Shown: positions 26,937 to 37,077, counted from the stretch's first letter. The stretch is DNA of 64,000 nt from Rhodobacteraceae bacterium HTCC2150 (GCA_000169395.1 AAXZ01000009.1:34954-98953), one strand, 5' to 3'. Notes: generated by a model not told the origin, from the sequence alone. A program made the numbers and translations.

Positions 26937-27572
26937 CTAAATTTTACAACTATGCATTTTTGAATGTTCTATGACGGCACTTTTAAATTTGCTGAGAAGT
27001 TCAAAATTTTCGTGAGCTAATGAAAAGTACTGTTCAAAATGTGTAGAGCTGCCGAATTTGGAGAAAAATATAATCCGGTTCATGGATTGATAGTTCGGAA
27101 TAAATAGTTTCATTTTGTATTCTAGTAAGGTCACGAACTCATTATGGGATCGAGAGTCTTTGTATGGCCAGCTAATGCCCTTTTCGCTTTCGTGTATGAG
27201 TTTATAAAACTCCTTGGTCTTTTGATATATATGAGAATATTCGGAATCAAATTCTGCAGCCAATACAAACTGCTTCATTAATTTGGACCCGACGTCATCA
27301 ATCTGTGCGTCATTGAATTCCTTGAGGCTGTTCAGTTCGATGAACTTTGTAAATGCAAACCCGTTGTTGGGTTTCATTGCAGGTACAATTCTTCTGCTGA
27401 ACGTCACTGCGCAACCGTCGATTTGAATATTTTCATACCCCATATCTTTTAGAACAAAAGACAGTTTAGGTTGTGAATTTGCGGCGCCAACAAACGACAA
27501 TAATGAAAACAAGAACATTCCGAATATTTTACGAGCACTGCTGCGATTTAAGATTGCGCGCGTCACACTCAT
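26937..27572 (-). CDS. Hypothetical exported protein
   Basis: A 211-residue protein with a signal peptide (KIFGMFLFSLLSFVGAANSQ, cleavage near NSQ). The mature part contains a conserved-looking SFVLKDMGYENIQIDGCAVTF segment and a Cys pair (one near residue 54 and one near the C terminus) that could form a disulfide. The remainder is helical and charged. I cannot assign a family. It is AT-rich and stands at the left edge of the accessory zone, facing away from the genes on its right. It may be an acquired gene. Confidence 0.55.
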   Translation of the reverse strand: MSVTRAILNRSSARKIFGMFLFSLLSFVGAANSQPKLSFVLKDMGYENIQIDGCAVTFSRRIVPAMKPNNGFAFTKFIELNSLKEFNDAQIDDVGSKLMKQFVLAAEFDSEYSHIYQKTKEFYKLIHESEKGISWPYKDSRSHNEFVTLLEYKMKLFIPNYQSMNRIIFFSKFGSSTHFEQYFSLAHENFELLSKFKSAVIEHSKMHSCKI

Positions 27573-27692
27573 TGACTTGCAACCCCCATGATGAATGTTT
27601 CATCAAATGCCGAGAGCACATCAATATGTATATTGTTCAATTTTTCTTTTGCTGAAATTTTCATATTTGATGTCTCCAAGATTACTTACCTT

Positions 27693-27974
27693 TCACCGCA
27701 ACACATCACACCACTTGATCCTTTTACCACCATCATATGGAACGGCGAGGTTTTCGCCAATAAGGGATTGCCCGACGTCCAAACCGTCAAGGTTAAGGTT
27801 AGCAAGGACGCGGCGGTATTTGTTAGGCTTGCCTGTTGTATCAAGCGTTACGGTTTGGGCCGCATAGATCAAGCCGCGCAGCCGTTTTGTTGCAGTCATC
27901 TCGGACTTTCGCTGGCGGCGCGAGAAGGGAATTCGTACACAGCGCAAGCCGACCTTCGAATAACTATGTATCAA
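27693..27974 (-). pseudogene. Thermonuclease-family (SNase-like) C-terminal remnant
   Basis: About 90 codons resemble the C-terminal half of thermonuclease-family proteins: ATKRLRGLIYAA, then RRVLANLNLDGLDVGQSLIGE and YDGGKRIKWCD. The N-terminal part with the catalytic Asp and first Arg is missing, and the text before ATKRL is poorly preserved. It lies in a 612-base stretch (27573-28184) with no other supportable gene. Confidence 0.5.
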
Positions 27975-28184
27975 GTGTTTGTGCTTCAGTTCGGAGGGCT
28001 AATCTGTGCCCAAAACTATCGTTCGAGACAACTTTAGTTATAGTGATACTGTCAGTCGAAGTAGACGGCCGGAGAAGCCCTAAAAATAGGTTAGAGTTGA
28101 GATTTATTAATGAGATAGGGCCGTATTTTGATATAATACAAACTTGTCATAAAAATTATTTGTATTGAAATTTGATGATGTGCG

Positions 28185-29375
28185 TTAACAGAAAAAGGGG
28201 TTGGTAGTTAACTTGGGTGAACTCGCTATCAATATGTCCTTGTGTTCGACCAATCTACAAATAAATCTTGCAGATGCAGTGATCAGCGCTGCCGAAGCGT
28301 CCCAAAATGTGCGCATTTCAACGATCTTTTCCTTAGTTGCCGTTTCAATTTCTGAAATTATTGACCCAATGGAAAATTGTTGCCCAGGTGTTTGGCGGGA
28401 AACGACAACACATCCAAGGTATTTTGTACCTTTTGTAGCAATGGACCTTCGCAAAACAGGATCAACAAAACGGGCCGTGGTCCTAAATTCGTCAATATGT
28501 TTTGGGTCATCAAACGAATTACTACCAAAAACTCTCAAAGCTTTAATTGGGTCGATCACTCCACATACAGAGAGCTTCTTTACATCTGGGAATTGTGTTG
28601 AAAAACATCCGTTCTTTAGGGCGCGTCCAAGTTCAAAAACAGTGGCATGTGGATTGTCCTGTAAAACCAATGCCGCGATACCTGCTACAAATGCCGCAGA
28701 TTGCGATGTACCACTTTGGGTAACAAATTTACTTTGCCCAACAGACGCTGATTTTAGGTTCACGCCCGGCGCCAAAATGTCTGGGCCGGAACATTACCCA
28801 TCAATGAAACGACTGCCTGAAAAACTTGCGACATCGCCATTTGGATTTACCGCTCCAACGGAAAGGACATTGGAATAGATCCCAGGTGCTGTCGCCCTTC
28901 CTTTACCACCATTCCCAATTGGACAGATAACAAGTTTTCCGGCACGCCGGAGGGCCTCAATCATTGAAAATAGGACGGGATTGGGCCATGATGAACCTAC
29001 CGCCAAAACAACAATGCGTGCGGGCGAGTTCAGAGCCCATTCTAGCCCCGCCAAAATTCGCACCAAACTCCAACCTGAGTTAATGACCGATGCCACATGT
29101 AACCGCGCATCTGGTGCGACCCCAATTCCTTGATCGCCACAGATGATGCCAGCTAAATGCGTTCCATGTTTTGCAGTATCGAATGCCGCACGCCCGCATT
29201 CCAACACCCCTTGATCATTAAAGAATGCAAAATCAGCGACCTTATCATGCAAAGCAGGATGACCGACATCCACGCCGGTATCCAGCAAAGCAATATCAAT
29301 GCCTTTACCCGTCAACCCCAAGTCCAAAAGCGGCCCTGCATATTGTTGTACGGGCGTTAGGTCTAGGTTGCCCAA
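28185..29375 (-). pseudogene. Subtilisin-family (S8) serine protease interrupted by an in-frame stop
   Basis: The reconstructed product is about 396 residues with the complete S8 triad: Asp in LLDTGVDVGHP, His in KHGTHLAG and Ser in SGTSQSAAFVAG. An in-frame TAA at 28794-28796 splits it just before the CSGPDILAPGV segment; both halves are in the same frame, so one substitution explains the break. No signal peptide is visible. The C-terminal 150 residues after the Ser region are poorly typed. The TTG start overlaps the upstream 118-residue gene by 13 bases, so they were one operon. Unless the stop is suppressed, the protease is inactive because Ser is after the break. Confidence 0.75.
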
Positions 29376-29719
29376 CGAATACTACCCGCGACGCCATAAC
29401 ATAGTGATTGCGCAGGGATCGTAACTGTTTCGATTGGGGTTCCCTTTGCAAACCCAACCAATTCCAGCAATGCACCAATAGATTCTAGTGTCATTGCCGT
29501 TGCCACTTTGGGATCATCTTCGCCTTCCGCGACTGCCGCAATAACCGTCAGAACCGCCGCAACTGCATCTATAATAACTTCAATTTCAGCAGATGCTTGT
29601 TCACCTCCTTCACTGTATTTCTTATTGCCTATCGCGATGGTTACAGCAGCACCAGCGAACAGAATGTCTTTGATGGAACCGCGAACCAAACCAGAACCAA
29701 CAGTTGCCAACATGGCCAT
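29363..29719 (-). CDS. Hypothetical hydrophobic protein paired with the subtilase, possibly 5'-truncated by the IS
   Basis: A 118-residue protein with two hydrophobic, Ala/Val-rich stretches (DILFAGAAVTIAIGN and IIDAVAAVLTVIAAVAEG) and a polar C terminus ending SLCYGVAGSIRWAT. No family recognised. It overlaps the subtilase by 13 bases. The frame remains open upstream of its ATG as far as the insertion-sequence end at 29757, so the native start may have been removed by the insertion. It may be a substrate, inhibitor or membrane partner of the protease. Confidence 0.5.
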   Translation of the reverse strand: MAMLATVGSGLVRGSIKDILFAGAAVTIAIGNKKYSEGGEQASAEIEVIIDAVAAVLTVIAAVAEGEDDPKVATAMTLESIGALLELVGFAKGTPIETVTIPAQSLCYGVAGSIRWAT

Positions 29720-29756
29720 AAGACTAAGATAGTTACAAAGCTCGGTGACTTTGCTG

Positions 29757-30756
29757 TGTAGATATGTACGGACTCTCGGGACACTTCCTGTAAACTCCCT
29801 TATTTAGGGATGGAGGAAGTTTCCATGACGAACGAAGAACGCGACATTCAACGCAAATTGAGGGTGCTTCAACACGCCGAAAAGATCGGCAATGCCCGCA
29901 AAGCCTGTCGGTATTTTGGGATTGGGAGATCCAGCTTCTATAGATGGCGGGATGCGTATCAAAAGCATGGCGAATCTGGTCTGAAGAATGCCAAATCTAT
30001 TCCAAAGAACCCTGCCAATCAAACGCCGCCAGAGATCGTGGAGAAGGTTCTGTATCTACGCCGCAAGTATCACCTCGGGCCCATCAGGATCGTCTGGTAT
30101 TTGGCGCGCTATCACGGCATCAAAATCTCGGATGCAGGGGTTTACCGTATCCTCAAGCGCAATGGTCTCAACCGACTACCCAGAAGCACACGAATGCGTA
30201 AATTACACACAAAACGCTATCAGAAACAGGTGCCAGGACACCATATCCAAGTTGACGTCAAGTTTCTGACATTCAAAGGAAAACGCGGCGAGAAAGTACG
30301 CCGCTTCCAGTTCACCGCGATCGATGATGCGACAAGAGTTCGGGCCCTTAAGATCTACGAGAAACACACGCAGGCAAGCGCAATCGACTTCATTGATCAC
30401 ATCATTGAAAAGTTCCCGTTCCGTATTCGTGAAGTGCGGACAGATAACGGCCACGAGTTCCAAGCCAAATTCCATTGGCATGTTGAAGATGTTGGGATCA
30501 GGCACGCCTACATAAAACGCGGCACGCCCCAGTTAAATGGAAAAGTGGAGCGATCTCACCGATCCGATCAACAGGAGTTCTATCAGCTCCTGAGCTACAA
30601 GGGTGATGTCGATCTCGAGGCCAAGCTGGACGAGTGGGAACGGTTTTACAACTTCGCCAGACCACATGGCGCGCACAATGGGCAGACCCCTTACGAAGCT
30701 CTCAGAGACAAGCTACAGTAACCCCACAAGTGTCCCGCAGGCTCGTCTAGGCTACA
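29757..30756 (+). mobile_element. IS481-family insertion sequence, about 1.0 kb
   Basis: Imperfect terminal inverted repeats start TGTAG at both ends and share CGGGACACTT about 20 bases in. They enclose a single transposase gene. No convincing target duplication is seen. The left end abuts the 118-residue gene and the right end abuts a Crp/Fnr gene without its start, so the element may have taken part in a deletion. Confidence 0.75.
29825..30721 (+). CDS. IS481-family transposase
   Basis: A 298-residue DDE transposase that appears intact. An N-terminal helix-turn-helix (RKACRYFGIGRSSFYRWRDAY) precedes the rve catalytic core: first Asp in HIQVDVKFL, second in VRTDNGHEF, Glu in LNGKVERSHRSD. 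The C terminus has the FYNFARPHGAHNGQTPYEAL signature. GGAGGAAG supports the ATG at 29825 over one five codons upstream. It carries the only mobility gene of the element. Confidence 0.9.
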   Translation: MTNEERDIQRKLRVLQHAEKIGNARKACRYFGIGRSSFYRWRDAYQKHGESGLKNAKSIPKNPANQTPPEIVEKVLYLRRKYHLGPIRIVWYLARYHGIKISDAGVYRILKRNGLNRLPRSTRMRKLHTKRYQKQVPGHHIQVDVKFLTFKGKRGEKVRRFQFTAIDDATRVRALKIYEKHTQASAIDFIDHIIEKFPFRIREVRTDNGHEFQAKFHWHVEDVGIRHAYIKRGTPQLNGKVERSHRSDQQEFYQLLSYKGDVDLEAKLDEWERFYNFARPHGAHNGQTPYEALRDKLQ

Positions 30757-31191
30757 TACGAGAGCGAATATATTTTACTGGGGGGACGGGCTCGAAGCTT
30801 GGTTACGGATGCCGAAGGAAACGAGGCAAGTCTGAACTTGTACGCCGCTCCAATTGTAGTAACGCCGAATATGGCCAGAACTTCTGATGACTGTTCCTTG
30901 GTGGATATCGAAATTTTGGAAGACGCTGTTCTTGCCGTGATCCCTGCTGCGCAGTTGATGGATCTGATGGTGAGGTTCGAAAGCATCCGCGAATGGGGAA
31001 ACACCCTAATGCGCGAAGAGTTGTCCCGTAAAGTCCGTCGTGAATGGTGCCTTGCAGCGTTGAGTGCCCCGCAGCGTTTAGAATGGTTTCGAGAGAACCA
31101 CCCCGGGTATGAAGATCTTTTCGCCCATTTCCACATCGCGTCGTATCTGGGAATGACCCCCGTCACACTTAGCAGAGCGCGCAATCGATGA
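30757..31191 (+). pseudogene. Crp/Fnr-family regulator lacking its N terminus
   Basis: The frame runs unbroken from the IS end and enters in the middle of a cyclic-nucleotide-binding domain (SLVTDAEGNEASLNLYAAP, then a VVTPNMARTS stretch). It continues through the dimer helix (ESIREWGNTLMREELSRKVRR) and ends in a recognition-helix region YLGMTPVTLSRARNR. The first roughly 50 residues and the start are missing, replaced by the IS. It is unlikely to make a functional regulator. Confidence 0.7.
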
Positions 31192-31485
31192 TTGCAGCCA
31201 AACGAGTTAGCCAGCGAGGAATTCGTTCGAAATTATTACTTTGTAAGGCGACGGCCACAATGTCCGCATACCCAAGTTAAGGCCGTCAAAATGCTACAAG
31301 ATGCATGAACGGCCGCTTCGACGGGCCGTACCGCAGCATTTTGTGAGAGTGGTCAAAGTCCGCTATGGGCCGGAGTGACGCCCTCAGGGATCGGTCAAAC
31401 TGCAAATGCTGCGTTCGATCTAATGGCGGTTAACGAGATGTGCCCAGCCGTCTCTTGATTTGCTCACTTGGTTGCAGAGCAACTC
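31192..31485. other. 294-base stretch without a gene
   Basis: Between the Crp/Fnr fragment and the LysR pseudogene I see no open frame with family resemblance, no clear hairpin and no repeat of other window sequence. It is probably decayed sequence. Confidence 0.4.
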
Positions 31486-32352
31486 TCAAAAGCATGTTGC
31501 CAACCATTCACAAAACGCTGTTGATGCGCGCTTCTCGGTTGAGGTGGTGTTTCGTCGGACGACGTAATGAGACTGACCGTTTGCGACCGGATCACCGACA
31601 ATTTTGATAGGCCGACCCGCCGCGATGGCTTGTTGCGCAAACCGCTTAAACATAATGGCACATCCGTTCTCGGCTGCTGCTAATTCACAGGCAGCTACAG
31701 AGGTATCAACGACGACACGCGGAGAAACTTTGTCCGTGGGAAGGCCGTTCACCGAAAGATAACGCGCCCAATGGTCGTCAAAACCCAAGACGTGAATCAC
31801 GTCGAGTTGCATCAGATCCGCAGGTCTTTGGATTTGTCTGGATGTTTGCAACCCGCACACAGGCACAATCAGCTCGTCCGACAGCTTGACCATGCGCGGA
31901 TCAGATTGGTTCTCCGCGGCCAGCAAAATCTCCACATCCACTGGGTGTTTTTCTGACTCTTTTTGCCACAGCGAGGTTTCAAGCTTGATTACTGTTTGTG
32001 GGTGCTCTTTTTGAAAGGAGGACAGTTTCGACGACAGCCAGATAATCATCGCCGCGGAGGCGCGCACGACGATGGAGGTTTTCAACTCCGGCCCGAAAAG
32101 CCCGTTTGTTGAAAACGCGATGTGTTCAAGCGCGTCCCGAACCGAAATCAGATAGGCCTGACCTATATCCGTAAGCTGCAAGCTTCGGGGGCGGCGAATA
32201 AACAAGTTTTGCCCTAACTTGGTTTCAAGAGCCTTGATGTGCTGGCTGACGGCTGTTTGAGTCAGGCCCAGTCATGACTGGCTGCGTAAACTTAGGTGGC
32301 GCGCGGCGGCATCAAAAGTGCGCAACCAATTCAGATTTAAGTTCTGTTTCAT
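31486..32352 (-). pseudogene. LysR-family regulator with an in-frame stop in the DNA-binding domain
   Basis: Reading from the ATG at 32352 gives MKQNLNLNWLRTFDAAAR, a typical LysR start, then an in-frame TGA at 32272-32274, then the rest of the helix-turn-helix (LGLTQTAVSQHIKALETKLG) and a complete effector domain to 31486. A single substitution explains it. The gene is divergent from the PhyH operon, the usual arrangement for a LysR regulator and its target. A truncated product starting downstream would lack most of the DNA-binding domain. Confidence 0.75.
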
Positions 32353-32360
32353 GTAACAGT

Positions 32361-32374
32361 CATAAATTTTTATG
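32361..32374. promoter_or_regulatory. Palindrome in the LysR / PhyH divergent promoter
   Basis: The sequence CATAAATTTTTATG is a perfect inverted repeat of six-base arms. It lies 9 bases upstream of the LysR start and about 100 bases upstream of the PhyH-like start. It may be an operator, but AT-rich palindromes arise easily by chance. Confidence 0.3.
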
Positions 32375-32470
32375 TTCATTGATGCAAATGATTTCGTTTA
32401 TCTTTTGATGTTTAACGACTTATCAAAGCTTAACAGACCCAACGGGTGCCCAATTTCAAAGGAGAGCAGT

Positions 32471-33337
32471 ATGACGAAGACCGATCTTGGAACCGAAACA
32501 GACATGGCCCTTAACCTTGTTGATCTTGCCCGCTTTCCGATTTCTGATCTCGATAGCGGTGAAGGAGCGGCGTTTTTAAAAGAATGCCAGGATCACATGG
32601 ACGCACACGGCTGGTGCAATCTTGATGGTTTCATTCGCCCCGATGCTCTTACTGCCCTTGAGGATGAAGCCAGCAATCTTTTGCCTGGCGCAGAAGTACT
32701 GACGATCAAGCGCAATATCTATCAGGGGGCGATTGATCCATCTTTGCCCAAAGATGATCCGCGACGGCGCGAATATACTCATGTTGCAACACAACTCGCT
32801 GACGATCAATTGCCCTCTGACACGCTTGTGCAGCAACTCTATAAATCAGAAATTCTGACCGAATTTGTTCGACGAGTACAAAAAAAGCCTGTGCTTTACC
32901 GCTGCGCAGATGAATTTCAGGCGTTGAACGTTGTGGCACTTTACCCTGGTAGTTGGCACGCTTGGCATTACGACACGACAGAATGCACTGTGACTTTGCT
33001 GTTGAAAGCCGCTGAAAGTGGTGGCCATTTTGCGTTCCTTCCTAATTCCCGCACGGATGACACGGAAGACCGCGAAGCCGTCGATCGCGTATTGGCAGGG
33101 GACATGTCGCATGCGCAAAAGTTTGATCGTGGGGCTGGAACGTTCACGTTATTTCGCGGTGGATATTCGTTGCATGGTGTCACCGAAGTTTTTGGTGAAA
33201 GCCCCAGAATCACGGCAATTATGACCTATGATGAACAAGAAAGCCGTGTCATCAGTGACGACATCAACATGCGCATCTATGGCAAGCGCGTCGAGAAAAT
33301 TTTAAGCGACCGCAAGGCCGCATTGGCCCAAAGGTAA
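32471..33337 (+). CDS. Phytanoyl-CoA dioxygenase (PhyH) family protein
   Basis: A 288-residue cytoplasmic Fe(II)/2-oxoglutarate-dependent oxygenase. The iron triad is visible as HYD in WHAWHYDTTECT and a distal His in SLHGVTEVFG, and RITAIM follows as the 2-oxoglutarate-binding strand. The frame opens further upstream, but the ATG at 32471 has AAGGAG before it. It is followed within 12 bases by a cysteine hydrolase. The substrate is unknown; the neighbours suggest catabolism of a nitrogen-containing or amide compound, which is inference. Confidence 0.82.
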   Translation: MTKTDLGTETDMALNLVDLARFPISDLDSGEGAAFLKECQDHMDAHGWCNLDGFIRPDALTALEDEASNLLPGAEVLTIKRNIYQGAIDPSLPKDDPRRREYTHVATQLADDQLPSDTLVQQLYKSEILTEFVRRVQKKPVLYRCADEFQALNVVALYPGSWHAWHYDTTECTVTLLLKAAESGGHFAFLPNSRTDDTEDREAVDRVLAGDMSHAQKFDRGAGTFTLFRGGYSLHGVTEVFGESPRITAIMTYDEQESRVISDDINMRIYGKRVEKILSDRKAALAQR

Positions 33338-33349
33338 AGGAATATCATA

Positions 33350-33904
33350 ATGAAAACTGCTCTTCTTGTTATCGATGTGCAAATGGCGCTCGCCCATGAC
33401 GATGCTGCTGGGGCGGCGCGATCTTGCCCTGAAGCGTCGGACAATATTGGGCGCTTGCTAGCTCAGTTCCGCGCATCTGGCGACAAAATTATTCACGTCC
33501 ATCATCATGGCACAGATGCGGATGATCCGTTTCATCCAGATGCTCCGGGTGCGGTCGTTCAACCGTTCGCGGCACCTCAGGGCGATGAGCAGGTGATCAT
33601 CAAGCGCGCCTCCAGCGCATTTGGTGGCACCACGCTTTTGGCTGACCTTCACAGTGCGGCCATTGAACGGGTCGTCATCTGTGGGGCGACCGCCAATCAT
33701 TGCGCGGAATCGGCGGCACGCTCGGCCAGCAGCCTTGGGTTTGATATGATCTATGCCTCTGATGCCGTATGGGCCTATGACGCCACTGGCCCAGATGGGG
33801 TTGCCCACACCGCTGCGCAGATCCACTCGGTCACCCTTGCAAACCTTCACGGTGAATTTGGTGCGGTCCAATTGACCGACGAAATTCTCACGGCTTTACA
33901 ATAA
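33350..33904 (+). CDS. Cysteine hydrolase of the isochorismatase/nicotinamidase family
   Basis: A 184-residue hydrolase. The catalytic triad positions are present: Asp in LLVIDVQMA, Lys in VIIKRASSAF and Cys in CGATANHCAES. The cis-peptide region precedes the Cys. Family members hydrolyse amides such as nicotinamide or isochorismate. It lies in a three-gene set with the dioxygenase before it and a broken dehydrogenase after it. Confidence 0.87.
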   Translation: MKTALLVIDVQMALAHDDAAGAARSCPEASDNIGRLLAQFRASGDKIIHVHHHGTDADDPFHPDAPGAVVQPFAAPQGDEQVIIKRASSAFGGTTLLADLHSAAIERVVICGATANHCAESAARSASSLGFDMIYASDAVWAYDATGPDGVAHTAAQIHSVTLANLHGEFGAVQLTDEILTALQ

Positions 33905-33915
33905 GGGTCGAACAC

Positions 33916-34206
33916 TTGCGCATTGGCTTTATTGGACTTGGCACGTTGGGTGGGGCAGCGGCCCTGAACTTGATCAAAGGCGGCAATCAGTTGGCCATTT
34001 GTGATCTGGACTCTGAGCGCACCAAAGAGCATCTCGCGCTTGGAGCGACTTGGGCCAACACGCCTGCAAATGCCGCCAAAGATGCCGAAATTGTATTTAC
34101 CATGGTTTTTGGTCCATAGCAGATAGAACAGGTTGTGCGAGGTCCAAACGGGCTCCTGTCGGCGATGGGTGCAGGGCACGTTTTCGCACAAATAGCTCTG
34201 GGTTAG
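33916..34206 (+). pseudogene. 3-hydroxyisobutyrate dehydrogenase-like gene, stop and truncation
   Basis: The frame begins with a Rossmann nucleotide site (RIGFIGLGTLGGAAALNL) and continues through the first 67 residues of the NAD-binding domain. An in-frame TAG at 34117-34119 interrupts it. The same frame then continues with QIEQVVRGPNGLLSAMGAGHVF before sequence similarity ends at about 34185 and a stop follows. The catalytic C-terminal domain is missing altogether, so this is a remnant. It was the third gene of the dioxygenase operon. Confidence 0.7.
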
Positions 34207-34294
34207 TTAACTAAACCCTGAACGTTTGATGTCGTACGTTAGTGTTTTTGCCGCGCGACACTATTCTGCCGCGCAGCAGATTTTCTATTAGTCA

Positions 34295-36732
34295 TTAGAA
34301 AATGAAGTTATCCACACCAAGATCATCAGCATCTACAGATTTCAACACCAACTTGTCGTTGAATTCGCCGCCATCTAGTTTTTGCAAATCAATAACCGTA
34401 GCCCAACCAAGATCCGTTGTGACGCTATTTAATTCTTCGATCGAAGTCGCCAAACCAGACAAGTCAATGACATCGAATTCTGTTTCGAAATCATGGATAT
34501 AGTCTTTGCCGTCACCAAAGTTGAAGATGAAAGTGTCTGATGAGCCATCTGCTGTCCATTTGCCGCCCCAAAGGTGGTCGTTGCCTGTTCCACCTTCGAT
34601 AACGTCTGCGCCTTTGCCGCCAACGATTTTGTCGACACCAGCACCGCCCATCAAGTTATCATCGCCAGCACCGCCATTTAGGTAGTCTTTGCCGTCGTTG
34701 CCGGAAATTACGTCATTGCCAGATTGGCCACGCAGTTTGTCGTTGCCTTGGCCGCCTGAAATCCAGTCGTCATCGGTGCCACCATTGATTTTGTCATTTC
34801 CTTGATCACCGAATAATTCGTCTTCGCCAGTGCCGCCATTCAGAATGTCATTACCTGCGTTGCCGTGCATTTCGTCGTTACCACTGCCGCCGTTCAATAC
34901 GTCATTTCCACCTTCAACTTTGATAAGTTCTGGCTGGTTGATAAGGACAGGTGCGTTGGCGTCGATTTCTGCAAATGCATCGCTTGAGGTTGGATCAACC
35001 GCGCCATCATTTGATCCTGTCGTCGGTGCCTCGGACATGAATTCAGAGAACGCCTGACCAGCATCCCAATCCATGATGACTTTGAAAATGGCACCCTCAG
35101 TGCTTGTTGAAGGGTCCAAATCGTGATCACCCTTGTTCAAGCCGTAATAAAGATTGCCTTCGCCGTCTAAGAAAACCGCACCAAACGCTCCTTTGGACAT
35201 GCCGCTTTCCATGACATCGCCATAAAGCGTACCGGTGATTTCTAGCTCTGTGAATGTTGGTTGGCCGCCGCTTTCCAATGCACTCATGTCAATCTTTACA
35301 ATTTTGCCGTTACCACCGTTGCTCTTTGGTGCAACGACTGCGTAAAAGTTGCCGTCTTTATGGTTGAAAGCAATGTCATACGTGCGATCACCAAAAAGAT
35401 CAGATGGAATTTGATAGTGAGAAATTTTGGGATTGCCGTCCGCGTCAAAATCATCGACGTCAACAACGCTTACGCGGTTTATTGATGAATTAAACGTCCA
35501 TAGATTGCCGCTGTCATCAAAATCACCCACGTAGTCAGCATAAAAACCGTCACCCACAAGGTAGGTCGCACCAGCTGCGTCCATCATGACAACATTTGAT
35601 GTAGATACGGCATTTCCTAGAGAGTCTGTGCCATTGGATTTGGCAATACCATAGATCATGTTGTCTTCTACATTGAAGCCAACAGCGTTGATCTTAAAGC
35701 TGGGCTGATCCCCAACGGCGATGTATTCTTTGTCGTTGACATCAAAGACATTCAACTGTCCATCAATCACCTGATAAAGTTTGGCTTGTCCTGGTGCAAA
35801 GGCATCAACTTCGACCTCTGTGCCCCCAATTGTGATCACTTTTTCATAAGAAACGATCGGACCATCAAAATTGTAAACATTGTTGTCTTCGGGTGCCAGA
35901 GCGTTGAAAGTAAGCTCACCTTCGGCACCATTACTGACAACGTCTATTTCAAAAGATTTAAAAACTCCTGATGGCGCCTCTACAGTGTCCACAACAACAC
36001 CGTTCCAAAGAACCTCGACCATGCCAGTGGCGTGACCTGCGGCGAGGTTTGCCGCGAGATTAAAGGCGATTGTATATTTTTCGCCAATTTCAGTGGCGAC
36101 GGACTGTGCAATCGTTGATTGGCCAAAAGTGTCCGTCATTGTCCAAGACCCGTTTTCGGCCAATTACGAAAATGTTGTGGCTGACTCTGGGTTTTCGGCA
36201 AGCAGGTTTTCACCTTTAACATCGCCATAAACAACATCGTCGCCATGTCCTGCGTTTACTTTGTCATCACCATATCCAGCCTCGGCATAATCATTACCAT
36301 TCTCAAGATTGATTAAATCGTTGCCATTTCCACCGTATGCATAATCAATTCCAACGCCACCGTTGATAATGTCATTTCCATCGCCGGCATAAAGTTTGTC
36401 GTGCCCACCATTGCCCAACAGAACGTCATCGCCAGCGCCAGTTGTAATCGTGTCGTTGAATGATTTATCCGCGCCATAATCCGAGACAATTACATCAGCG
36501 GCATTGTACACCCATTGCCCATCCACGAATGTCCATTCATCGCCAACCATGTCACCAGCCGCGAGATCGTCGCTGCCTTCAGTGGTGATCGTGTCGTCAC
36601 CTTCTAAACCGTTAACCTTTGTGGCTTCGTCAGTTGTAGGAGGGGTGACGCCTAGAATTCAAATTCACTTAAGCTGTCGTCCAGCTGTGTCCCAAAAAAG
36701 TCAAAGACATCTGAAGTAGGTGTATTAGGCAT
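34295..36732 (-). pseudogene. RTX calcium-binding protein (DUF6923-like centre) with a frameshift and an in-frame stop
   Basis: The reconstructed protein is about 810 residues. Reading from the ATG at 36732 gives MPNTPTSDVFDFF and then a stop at 36652; a one-base shift between about 36655 and 36672 restores a frame with an acidic Asp/Gly-rich repeat block. An in-frame TAA at 36164-36166 follows, and the same frame then runs to 34295. The centre resembles a DUF6923-type domain, and the C terminus has about eight nonapeptide GGxGxDxLx repeats ending in a FIFNFGDGKDYIHDF segment, typical of type I secretion. Two lesions make it a likely pseudogene. Confidence 0.75.
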
Positions 36733-37077
36733 TGTATGGTCCGTTACTAAAAAAATGTTGGACGGCATTGTTCCTCAGAACAAGCCGCCCAACGTAGTCG
36801 TTAGGGGTGGTAGGGATCCTCATTTGTCGCAGAACGGTTGAGCACAAACAAAAGGGCAAGAGGGTTAAAAACAACCCAAACGGATAGGTTAATTCCATGA
36901 AAGGATATTAAAAGGGGTGTTGTTTCGCTGTGTCATTGGCTGACGGCTGTGTTGTTGTAAAGAAACCGATCAAATTTGCACGTAATATTTGCTTGGCAAA
37001 ACCCAAAAAGGAATCAAAAAAACCGGCGATGTTTTCTACAAGGCCGGTTTTATTTTAGATGGTAGATAAGGTTTGGG
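36733..37077. other. 345-base intergenic region between the RTX and kinase genes
   Basis: It carries the RTX promoter side and the terminator of the kinase gene (37021-37049). At about 36880 the sequence CGGATAGGTTAATT resembles the right half of the inverted repeat at 40198-40214. No gene is supported. Confidence 0.4.
37021..37049 (-). terminator. Intrinsic terminator after the histidine kinase
   Basis: Arms AACCGGC and GCCGGTT are separated by 15 bases. On the minus strand a T-rich tract follows, and a shorter one follows on the plus strand, so it may stop transcription from both sides. It begins about 30 bases past the kinase stop. Confidence 0.65.

Noticed and set aside
34560..34930. CRISPR-like periodic repeats
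   Set aside because: The periodicity is the 27-base codon pattern of RTX nonapeptides, not spacer-separated repeats.
34117..36166. Programmed read-through or frameshifting to explain the broken genes
   Set aside because: No slippery heptamers or conserved stop contexts are shared among the sites, and some genes lack whole domains, so decay or error is simpler.
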